This document shows positions 1 through 5,687 of a stretch of 7,822 nt of DNA, piece by piece. This DNA is from Candidatus Zipacnadia bacterium (lineage in GTDB: Bacteria; Armatimonadota; Zipacnadia; Zipacnadales; Zipacnadaceae). The notes under the pieces are model-generated. The model ran no database searches and was not told the origin of the DNA. It saw only the letters and a program-made list of their open reading frames with translations. Position numbers and translations under genes: made by a program. Position 1 is the stretch's first letter, and every line of letters starts with the position of its first letter. The stretch lies in the NCBI GenBank assembly GCA_029821255.1, contig JALGTS010000045.1:1-7822 (forward strand), written 5' to 3'.

Positions 1-435
1 CCCCTCACCAAGCTGTGGATGGCAGATTTAGTGAACAAGCTAAATCCCTACATCAAAAACGGCGAGCTGTGGTACTGCAAGAAGGACCCATGGGCCACCT
101 ACAATCCTGCGGATGAAGACTGGACCGATGGGGTAGTCAGCTACAGTTATTGCATACAGTGGAACAGTACGCCCGATGGTGGAGGAGGGTGGACGGGTGA
201 CCCTCTGTGTCCTGACCTCGGCGGTTGGGGTGGTAGCTTTATTGGGCTTAGGCCCAGCGAACAGTGTCTAATGATAGATAACGGCCTTACGCCGAATCCC
301 AGCAGCAATCCAGACGACTACGAGACACCCCACTCTGGAGGCACAGCCTCTAACATAGTATTCTGGGATGGTCACGCCAAGGTGGTTTCGGCCAGTCAGT
401 TCGGCAACCTTCATCCTCCTCTGTTGTTGCCATGA
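1..435 (+). CDS. Type II pseudopilin-like protein with C-terminal DG signature, C-terminal part (5' end outside window)
   Basis: The frame is open from base 1, so the true start and the prepilin leader lie upstream; the Met codon at 19 is internal. The visible 144 residues begin with LTKLWMADL followed by LNPYIKNGELWYC, the pattern seen in DUF1559/GspG-like proteins where a line about a lower chain or 'pole' precedes a Cys-containing strand. The tail carries HSGGTASNIVFWDGHAKVV, a version of the H-X9-DG signature of this family, here with eleven residues between His and Asp-Gly. Four cysteines are visible (YCKK, YCIQ, LCPD, EQCL), possibly two disulfides. Such proteins have an N-terminal methylated helix and are secreted or assembled through a type II/IV pilus-like machine; the specific role of this one is unknown. 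Two hairpins follow the stop codon. The family call is firm, the function is not. Confidence 0.8.
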   Translation, partial: PLTKLWMADLVNKLNPYIKNGELWYCKKDPWATYNPADEDWTDGVVSYSYCIQWNSTPDGGGGWTGDPLCPDLGGWGGSFIGLRPSEQCLMIDNGLTPNPSSNPDDYETPHSGGTASNIVFWDGHAKVVSASQFGNLHPPLLLP

Positions 436-465
436 GACTTGTCCTAACCACAGTTGTACAAGTCT
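435..465 (+). repeat. 8-bp inverted repeat starting in the pseudopilin stop codon
   Basis: The arms AGACTTGT (435-442) and ACAAGTCT (458-465) are perfect complements around a 15-base centre, which can itself pair AAC (446-448) with GTT (453-455). The first base is the last base of the TGA stop codon. No T-run follows, so on its own it is not a textbook intrinsic terminator. It may stabilise the 3' end of the mRNA or act together with the GC-rich hairpin at 493-516. Confidence 0.4.
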
Positions 466-492
466 AACCAGATTGAATGCGACAGAGTCCAG

Positions 493-523
493 GCCGCTTC
501 CACTACCGGGAGCGGCTGTTCGT
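493..523 (+). terminator. Candidate terminator of the pseudopilin gene
   Basis: The stem is GCCGCTTCC (493-501) and GGGAGCGGC (508-516), nine pairs with one T-G wobble, and the loop is ACTACC. The following bases TGTTCGTTGGTT are only moderately T-rich, so the hairpin is convincing but the T-tract is weak. It lies 58 bases after the stop codon and 120 bases before folC, a sensible place to end the upstream transcript. Confidence 0.4.
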
Positions 524-623
524 TGGTTACTGCCACTCAACACCAGCACGCTGCCACAAACTTTACCCATTCACCACGCCGAAAGTGTCTACGGCTACGC
601 AACCAACATCCTGATGCTACCAC

Positions 624-629
624 AGGCGG
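624..629 (+). promoter_or_regulatory. Ribosome binding site of folC
   Basis: AGGCGG lies seven bases before the GTG at 637. It differs from the AGGAGG consensus by one base. It supports the GTG start, which is also where homology-like sequence (Tyr-Glu-Glu-Val start of the FolC fold) begins shortly after. Confidence 0.55.
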
Positions 630-636
630 ATAAGCA

Positions 637-2019
637 GTGACCACAATACTTCACCAGCCTATCATCAGTTACGAGGAAGTCTGTAGTTTTTTGGAGTCAT
701 TTATTGACTACGAGCAACGCGGCTTCCAACGCAAGTTCGCCGAAACAGTACGCCTGGATGCAATGAGCGGTTTATTGGCTGCTCTGGGCAATCCGCACCA
801 CCACTGGCCAGCCATTCACATCGCCGGGACCAAGGGTAAAGGCTCAGTTGCGGCGATGATAGAGGCAGCTCTGCGTCAGGCTGGCTATACCACCGGCCTA
901 TATACTTCACCCCACTTGGTAACTGTGCGCGAGCGGGTACGTATTGACGGCCACAATATATCACCGGCTGACTTGATCGACGTCAGTGAGAGAGTACGGC
1001 AAGCAATTGTCCAACTCACTGAAGACAATGAACGGCGCCGACCGACCTTTTTCGAAGTATATACTGCTGTGGCTTTCCAGGCCTTCGCTGATGCTGGAGT
1101 AGATATTGCAATAATTGAGACGGGGTTGGGCGGCCGGCTTGATGCTACTAATGTCATCAGCCCGATTGTCGCCGTGCTCACCAGTATTGACCTCGACCAT
1201 ACCCACATTTTGGGGAGCACCATTCAGGAAATTGCCAGCGAGAAGGCCGGGATAATCAAGCCGGGCATACCAGTGGTTACTGCTCACCAAGCCCCCGAAG
1301 TGTATGAGGTCCTTACTGCACGGGCGATGAAAGTCGGCACCTCGCTGCTACATGCCCCCGATGTCGTCGAGTTTGGTCAGGTCAAGCCTACACCAATGCC
1401 TGATGTAAGTCATGACTTCAAACCGCCCACCGAAAGATTCATTTTGGCAACCGACACAGGCCCGCTGGAGATACAATGCACTTTAGCTGGCCGGCATCAA
1501 GCCAATAACGCCGCGACTGCTTATGCAGCGTTGCAGACCCTGGCTGATAAGGGATTTACGATCAACCTCCGGCAATTCCAGACAGCTCTGGCTCAGCTTC
1601 AATGGCCAGCACGGTTTCAAGTGGTAGGAGCGCGACCTTGGTTGGTTATCGACTGTGCTCACAACCCGGCTTCGGCTCGTGCACTGACCTCTGCTCTGCG
1701 CCGGCACCTGCAATATGACGGACTTACTTTGGTTGTGGGAATATCTGCCGATAAGGATATTGAGCAGATTCTGCGTATCCTCTGCCCGGTAGCTGACCGA
1801 ATCATTGTTACCCAAGCCGACAACCCGCGGGCTTTGGCTACTGAACATCTGGCGGTAGCGGTTCGTCAGCAATTTGCCGGTCCCATCTTAGCAGCACCAA
1901 CCGTAACCGAAGCAGTTAAGTTGGCTGGCGAAGTCACCACTGAAAGTGAAGCGATTTGCATCACTGGATCGTTCTTCGTAGCGGGCGAGGCTATAAGATA
2001 CCTTGGACTGGAAACCTGA
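637..2019 (+). CDS. folC: Folylpolyglutamate synthase / dihydrofolate synthase FolC
   Basis: ATP-dependent ligase of the Mur ligase superfamily that adds glutamate to (tetrahydro)folates and, in bifunctional versions, to dihydropteroate; it acts in the cytoplasm. The 460 residues are slightly longer than the usual 420-440. Visible motifs in order: the P-loop GTKGKGS (64-70), YTSPHL (89-94), TFFEVYTAVAF (137-147), ETGLGGRLDATN (161-172), DLDHTHILG (185-193), SEKAGIIKPG (201-210, whose first Lys is the one carbamylated in the family), AGRHQANNA (284-292), WPARFQV (323-329) and DCAHNP (339-344) of the C-terminal Rossmann-like domain. All core catalytic elements are intact. The start is GTG with AGGCGG seven bases upstream. 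It follows the pseudopilin gene by 201 bases and precedes the secreted-protein gene by 126 bases, so an operon with pyrE is possible but not shown. Whether it has both activities cannot be read from the sequence. Confidence 0.95.
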   Translation: MTTILHQPIISYEEVCSFLESFIDYEQRGFQRKFAETVRLDAMSGLLAALGNPHHHWPAIHIAGTKGKGSVAAMIEAALRQAGYTTGLYTSPHLVTVRERVRIDGHNISPADLIDVSERVRQAIVQLTEDNERRRPTFFEVYTAVAFQAFADAGVDIAIIETGLGGRLDATNVISPIVAVLTSIDLDHTHILGSTIQEIASEKAGIIKPGIPVVTAHQAPEVYEVLTARAMKVGTSLLHAPDVVEFGQVKPTPMPDVSHDFKPPTERFILATDTGPLEIQCTLAGRHQANNAATAYAALQTLADKGFTINLRQFQTALAQLQWPARFQVVGARPWLVIDCAHNPASARALTSALRRHLQYDGLTLVVGISADKDIEQILRILCPVADRIIVTQADNPRALATEHLAVAVRQQFAGPILAAPTVTEAVKLAGEVTTESEAICITGSFFVAGEAIRYLGLET

Positions 2020-2071
2020 GCTCTGCGCACAGGTTATAGGCAGGTCCGCCAAGCACTATTGAGGCAGGAGG

Positions 2072-2146
2072 ATGCGCCCGGCACCGCGAAATAGCATAAT
2101 AGACTATCTATTGCCGATTGCAATAGAAACGAGGCGGTGGGCTTAA
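2072..2146 (+). CDS. Possible 24-codon leader peptide ahead of the secreted-protein gene
   Basis: A perfect AGGAGG (2066-2071) is followed immediately by ATG (2072), and the frame runs 24 codons (beginning MRPAPRNS, ending IETRRWA) to a TAA at 2144-2146. That stop overlaps the preferred ATG of the next gene as TAATG, an arrangement typical of translational coupling. The frame also spans the inverted repeat at 2107-2127. Against it, there are no spacer bases between AGGAGG and ATG, which normally makes initiation poor, and a frame this short easily arises by chance. No other start codon lies at a good distance from the AGGAGG, so it either serves this ATG badly or is fortuitous. It has no recognisable family and no run of regulatory codons such as His, Trp or Leu. 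Confidence 0.25.
   Translation: MRPAPRNSIIDYLLPIAIETRRWA
2107..2127 (+). repeat. 8-bp inverted repeat just upstream of the ribosome binding site
   Basis: The arms TCTATTGC (2107-2114) and GCAATAGA (2120-2127) are perfect complements around CGATT. The element ends four bases before the GAGGCGG stretch used by the next gene. It could be a 5'-UTR hairpin that modulates ribosome access or a DNA operator for a dimeric regulator. It has no T-run, so termination is unlikely. Confidence 0.45.
2132..2137 (+). promoter_or_regulatory. Ribosome binding site deciding the start of the secreted protein
   Basis: AGGCGG lies eight bases before the ATG at 2146. The in-frame GTG at 2137 overlaps this element and would have almost no spacing, so ATG 2146 is the better start. 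The same variant AGGCGG precedes folC. Confidence 0.55.
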
Positions 2147-3897
2147 TGTCCAAGCGAACTGTTACACTGCTGACAGCGTTTGTAGTGATGCTCCCATTGA
2201 CTATGATGAGTAGCGCTTATGCTGCCGCGGATTCACTCGAGTTCTCCGTGGAGCAACTCTATGAGCAGGTAACCGTACTACAGGTGGCCAGCACGCTGCA
2301 ACTGACCTCCGAGCAGATAACGCAGTTGCTCCCAGTGCTGACAGAAATTCAGGAGAAGCAGACTGAACTACTTTCCAGCACTGACCAGATATGGCAGCAA
2401 TACAGCGGCGCAATCCAATCAGCGATAGCAGCACAGCTCGCGGGTCAGCGAGTCTCAGCAGAAGTCAGCCAGGCTGCTCATGCAGGGCTAACTAACGCTG
2501 GTAAGCAGCGTGAGGCGTTTTATCACTTCCTGGCAAGCTCGGCTGCTGCTCTGCTCCAATCATATCTGACTGCCCAGCAGCGCCAGCTCATCGCGCAACC
2601 CAGACCCACTGAGAGCCCGGCACAGAGCGCCCTGGCTCTGGAGGGTGCAGGCAGCCTCGCTGAATATATCGTTGGCGTAATTGATACACAGCGCGATCTG
2701 ATGCCGGATGAGTATGAGCTGGTCAGAATCCCTACCGCGCAGCGCATAGCGGCTAAAATTGTTCCACCCAACTCGCCCCAGTTCGAGCAAGTAACCGGCC
2801 AGGTCCTCCAACTTACTGACTCAATTTACGATCAACCACAGGACCAATACATCCAGCAATATCCTACCCTGGCAGACCAGGTGGCACAGTATCTGCAACT
2901 GCCTGCTCCCTCAGCAGAGCCGCCGATCTCCTACCAGCAACTACTTGACTTTCTATCCAGCCCCTACACGATACCGCTGTTGCAGCGAATGGCAGCACTG
3001 GCCACCACCCAACCGCTACCAACGGATACACGCCATATAGAGGATTGCCTGATCTTCCAGGCTGCCGAAGTTATAGATATCGTCGGTTTGTTTGACTATC
3101 TCCAACTTTCTGTGCAACAACTATCAGCTACTGTCCCAGTAACCCAGCAGATTGAAGCGATTCTTCAGCCCATTCGGAAACCGACGGCTAATCAGGGGCA
3201 ATCCTTGAAGGATACACTACTGCAGGTTCGCGACTCGCTCTTAGGCGGTGGACAGGTGCCACCGGAATGGCAGCAATTCCAGACTAAACTGCAGCAGCAA
3301 CGGCGCCAGGCCCGGCAGCAGATCGCCCGGCAGCTTAACCAAGTCCAAAGAATGCTGCTGCCTGGACAGAATCAACTAATTGATTGGCAGCCTCCACTGG
3401 ACATCTTGGCTACCGATAGCAAGCGTCTGGCTCGCGAGCAAATACGCATTCTGGCTGAGATGCGCACTGTGGTAGACGTTCTTGAGCGCCTGCGCTTCCG
3501 CCAGATGCAGGACTACCAGCGCACACGCATAGTAGAACTAAACCGGTTGCTGGAGAGGTACGACATCACCCAGGACTCGCCGGCCTATCCTCACTTTCGG
3601 AGCTTTGGGATAGAAATCCTCAATGAGATGCGTCAGACACCGTGGGAGCAGTGGGAGCAGGCACGGGTTCTGCTCGCGATACGGTTCTTGCGCGAACTGG
3701 GCGTAATTGACGAGATTTCAGCTAGCCCAGCGACGCAAAGACCCATCACCTGGGAAGATATGTTCACAGCACTGACCTATCCGAAGGTGTCGTTGGTGAT
3801 CCAGCAGATGATAACAGCTCGCTCCACCGGCCAGGTGCCGCAACAGCCGATACCACTGGGCGGACAAACCCAGCAGCCTCAGGGAGATAACCGTTGA
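2146..3897 (+). CDS. Secreted Gln-rich helical protein of unknown function, LTxxQ-like N-terminal region
   Basis: I do not recognise this 583-residue protein as a named family. It begins with a clear Sec signal peptide: SKR, a hydrophobic stretch at about 5-21, then SSAYA with likely cleavage after residue 26. The mature protein is Gln-rich and looks almost entirely helical. The region 45-150 has LQLTSEQ (51-57) and, about 85 residues later, LTAQQRQLI (141-149), the paired LTxxQ pattern seen in Spy/CpxP-type periplasmic proteins; this resemblance is tentative. A third LQLSVQQ lies at 319-325. Residues 375-405 (WQQFQTKLQQQRRQARQQI and on) look like a charged coiled coil, and the last 23 residues are a Pro/Gln/Gly-rich tail. 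There is one cysteine (301), and no SLH, peptidase or lipobox motif. The ATG at 2146 is chosen over GTG 2137 by its AGGCGG. Its stop overlaps the pyrE start. Function: unknown, extracytoplasmic. Confidence 0.85.
   Translation: MSKRTVTLLTAFVVMLPLTMMSSAYAAADSLEFSVEQLYEQVTVLQVASTLQLTSEQITQLLPVLTEIQEKQTELLSSTDQIWQQYSGAIQSAIAAQLAGQRVSAEVSQAAHAGLTNAGKQREAFYHFLASSAAALLQSYLTAQQRQLIAQPRPTESPAQSALALEGAGSLAEYIVGVIDTQRDLMPDEYELVRIPTAQRIAAKIVPPNSPQFEQVTGQVLQLTDSIYDQPQDQYIQQYPTLADQVAQYLQLPAPSAEPPISYQQLLDFLSSPYTIPLLQRMAALATTQPLPTDTRHIEDCLIFQAAEVIDIVGLFDYLQLSVQQLSATVPVTQQIEAILQPIRKPTANQGQSLKDTLLQVRDSLLGGGQVPPEWQQFQTKLQQQRRQARQQIARQLNQVQRMLLPGQNQLIDWQPPLDILATDSKRLAREQIRILAEMRTVVDVLERLRFRQMQDYQRTRIVELNRLLERYDITQDSPAYPHFRSFGIEILNEMRQTPWEQWEQARVLLAIRFLRELGVIDEISASPATQRPITWEDMFTALTYPKVSLVIQQMITARSTGQVPQQPIPLGGQTQQPQGDNR
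3881..3886 (+). promoter_or_regulatory. Ribosome binding site deciding the pyrE start
   Basis: AGGGAG lies inside the end of the preceding gene, seven bases before the TTG at 3894 and thirteen before the in-frame GTG at 3900. The spacing favours TTG, which overlaps the upstream TGA by four bases (TTGA) and suggests translational coupling. GTG 3900 cannot be excluded and would remove only two residues. Confidence 0.5.
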
Positions 3898-4472
3898 CCG
3901 TGGGCAACAAAGAAGACCGCCGGCGGCTGGCTCAGCTCATCAAAGACCGCGCATTGCGCTTCGGCGAGTTCACACTGGCCTCCGGGCAAAAGAGCAGCTA
4001 CTACATTGATGGCAAACAGATTTCGCTGGATGGCGAAGGTCTCTACCTGCTGGCCACCCAGATCCTGGAGCACTTACCTCCGGAGGTGGAGGCAGTCGGT
4101 GGCATGGCCATCGGCGCTGATCCCATCGCAGGCGCGGTTGTAGCGCTGGCCGCCGCTCGCGGTCGGGACATAGATGCCTTCATCGTGCGCAAAGAGCCCA
4201 AGGAGCGTGGCACCCGGCAGCAGGTAGAAGGGCCCCTGGAGCAAGGAGTACGCGTGGCAGTGTTGGAAGATGTCATTACCACCGGCGGCTCAACGCTGCG
4301 CGCAATTGGGGCACTTCAGCGCGAGTACAATGCTCAGGTGGTGCGCGTCATAACGATGGTTGATCGCCTGCAGGGCGCTCGTGAGAACCTGGCTACCCAC
4401 GGTTTTGAGCTAACTGCCCTTTTTGATATCACCGAGCTGGGCGTTACCCCATCTGAAGACCCCGAACGATAG
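3894..4472 (+). CDS. pyrE: Orotate phosphoribosyltransferase PyrE
   Basis: Converts orotate and PRPP to orotidine 5'-phosphate in UMP synthesis; cytoplasmic, acting as a dimer in the family. The 192 residues match the usual size. Seen in the sequence: the N-terminal substrate motif FTLASGQKSSYYIDGKQ (26-42), GGMAIGADPIAGAV (69-82), the flexible catalytic loop RKEPKERGT (99-107), and the PRPP-binding signature VAVLEDVITTGGSTL (121-135) with its acidic pair Glu125-Asp126. In the well-studied enterobacterial enzyme the loop reads K-x-x-K-x-H-G; here the His position is Arg105. The TTG start overlaps the secreted-protein gene, so the two are very probably co-transcribed. No pyrimidine attenuator was seen. 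A weak hairpin spans the stop codon. Confidence 0.95.
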   Translation: MTVGNKEDRRRLAQLIKDRALRFGEFTLASGQKSSYYIDGKQISLDGEGLYLLATQILEHLPPEVEAVGGMAIGADPIAGAVVALAAARGRDIDAFIVRKEPKERGTRQQVEGPLEQGVRVAVLEDVITTGGSTLRAIGALQREYNAQVVRVITMVDRLQGARENLATHGFELTALFDITELGVTPSEDPER

Positions 4473-4498
4473 CATCTACCGGGGGCAAGATTTCTGTT
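4460..4498 (+). terminator. Weak candidate terminator of pyrE
   Basis: CCCCG (4460-4464) can pair with CGGGG (4480-4484) around a 15-base loop that contains the pyrE stop codon, followed by AAGATTTCTGTT. The stem is short but all G-C. The rest of the 60-base gap to the convergent csaB end holds only a 4-bp ACCG/CGGT pair (4511-4525 region), so no strong bidirectional terminator is visible. Confidence 0.25.
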
Positions 4499-4532
4499 AA
4501 TCATCGCCGCACCGTGGCACTCGGTCGCTAGA

Positions 4533-5630
4533 CTACCTCATGGGAAGCGCCCGAAGCAGCGTATCCAAGACTGCGAAATTGCGCCCCGCAGCACTGCTCA
4601 GTTCCGTGGCTGTCTCCGCAAGCTTCTTAGCTTGTTCTCCGCCAGATTGCCGGAGGCTATCGGCTTGTCGGATCAATTCGTTGGGTGTAAGACTGCTGAG
4701 TGCAATGGTCGGCTGGCCGGCGCGGCGGGCGAAGGCTTCTACCTTGGGATCATAGGACAGCGCGACGGCTGGCACCTGTGCGCTTGCCGCAAAGATCAGA
4801 CCATGCAGCCGCATTGAAATTAACAGATCCAGTCGTGATATTATTCCCAGCAGCTCTCGTGGCTCCAGCGCCTGATCCAGTATTGTGACCGGTGCGGCGG
4901 CCGCCTCGCTAGCCACCCGCCAGGCCAAGCCGAGATCCTCGCCAGGTTGAAAGGGAATGAGCAACACTTGCCCTGCTTGCGACTCATGCAGATGACGGAT
5001 AAGCGCCGCCACCGACCCAACTACATCGCAGGCCGCCCAACTGCGCAGCGTAATGCCAATCAGCGGAGCAGCTTCTGACAAACCCAACTTTCGTAGCAGC
5101 TCAACAGTTCGGTGAGGCGGGCAGGGCTTCAATAGCAGTGCGGGGTCGGCGGTCACTTCAATGGGTGGAGTAGTCACCCCAAGCTGGGAAAGAAGCCGGG
5201 CCGACGGCTCATCGCGCACAGTTATCGCCGCCGCATGGCGGAAGCAGCGAGCCGTAGCCCAGCGGGCCAGCCGGCAGTGCAGCGGTCCCAGTCCTTGAGC
5301 AAATATCATATAGGGAGTGCCCGCCAGGCGAGCCAAGCGCAGAATCCCCAGATAATAGAATGGTGAGAGGCGGCTGGTCGCGTCTTGGATGAGTCCACCG
5401 CCTCCCGAGATGAGCAGATCAGCGCCGCGCAGCGCCCGCCAGATAGCGCGCAGCGACCAGCGGGGTATCGCCTCCATCTTGTACTGGCGGGCGGTCGCCT
5501 CGGGGGCTGCCGACAGCACAGTAAACCGCACATCAGGATAGCAGCGGCGCAGCTCATCAACCAGCGCGGTGAGAATGGCCTCGTCGCCAGTGTTGCCATA
5601 GCCGTAGTATCCCGAAATCACGAGATGCAT
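4533..5630 (-). CDS. csaB: Polysaccharide pyruvyl transferase CsaB
   Basis: Transfers pyruvate, from phosphoenolpyruvate in the family, as a ketal onto a secondary cell-wall polysaccharide; the pyruvylated polymer is the known ligand of SLH domains that anchor S-layer proteins. The 365 residues fit the family. Motifs: the N-terminal glycine-rich GYYGYGNTGDEA (7-18), SGGGGLIQD (75-83), FAQGLGPL (110-117), the central VTADPALLL (159-167), and the C-terminal MRLHGLIFA (273-281) followed by SYDPKVEAFA (292-301). I start it at ATG 5630 because the conserved N-terminus begins there and AGAGG precedes it; the upstream in-frame GTG at 5681 would add 17 residues unlike the family. It lies 57 bases after the DUF5693 gene in the same direction, so they are probably one transcript. 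No SLH-domain gene is in the window, so the target protein is inferred. Confidence 0.92.
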   Translation of the reverse strand: MHLVISGYYGYGNTGDEAILTALVDELRRCYPDVRFTVLSAAPEATARQYKMEAIPRWSLRAIWRALRGADLLISGGGGLIQDATSRLSPFYYLGILRLARLAGTPYMIFAQGLGPLHCRLARWATARCFRHAAAITVRDEPSARLLSQLGVTTPPIEVTADPALLLKPCPPHRTVELLRKLGLSEAAPLIGITLRSWAACDVVGSVAALIRHLHESQAGQVLLIPFQPGEDLGLAWRVASEAAAAPVTILDQALEPRELLGIISRLDLLISMRLHGLIFAASAQVPAVALSYDPKVEAFARRAGQPTIALSSLTPNELIRQADSLRQSGGEQAKKLAETATELSSAAGRNFAVLDTLLRALPMR

Positions 5631-5634
5631 AATG

Positions 5635-5639
5635 CCTCT
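5635..5639 (-). promoter_or_regulatory. Ribosome binding site of csaB
   Basis: On the minus strand AGAGG lies four bases before ATG 5630. The spacing is short but usable, and it supports the shorter start over the GTG at 5681. Confidence 0.45.
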
Positions 5640-5687
5640 TGAGACGGTTGAGGAGTACAGCGGTTTCGGCGCTAAATCCACACGCGC

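Noticed and set aside
368..640. 90-codon open frame between the pseudopilin and folC, ending as GTGA over the folC start
   Set aside because: Its first 68 bases lie inside the pseudopilin gene in another frame, it has no ribosome binding site, it crosses both hairpins, and the protein has no recognisable pattern. The GTGA overlap is probably chance.
2025..2077. GCGCA (2025-2029) and TGCGC (2073-2077) as a folC terminator
   Set aside because: Only five pairs with a 43-base loop and no T-run; no terminator is called after folC.
2137..2145. GTG 2137 as the start of the secreted protein
   Set aside because: It overlaps the AGGCGG element and leaves almost no spacing; ATG 2146 has an eight-base spacing and still gives a complete signal peptide.
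4540..5642. Several open frames of 60-85 codons on the plus strand across csaB
   Set aside because: They lie antisense to a well-conserved gene, lack ribosome binding sites and show no protein-like pattern.
5631..5681. Longer csaB start at GTG 5681
   Set aside because: The extra 17 residues do not look like the family, and AGAGG precedes the ATG at 5630 where the conserved N-terminus begins.
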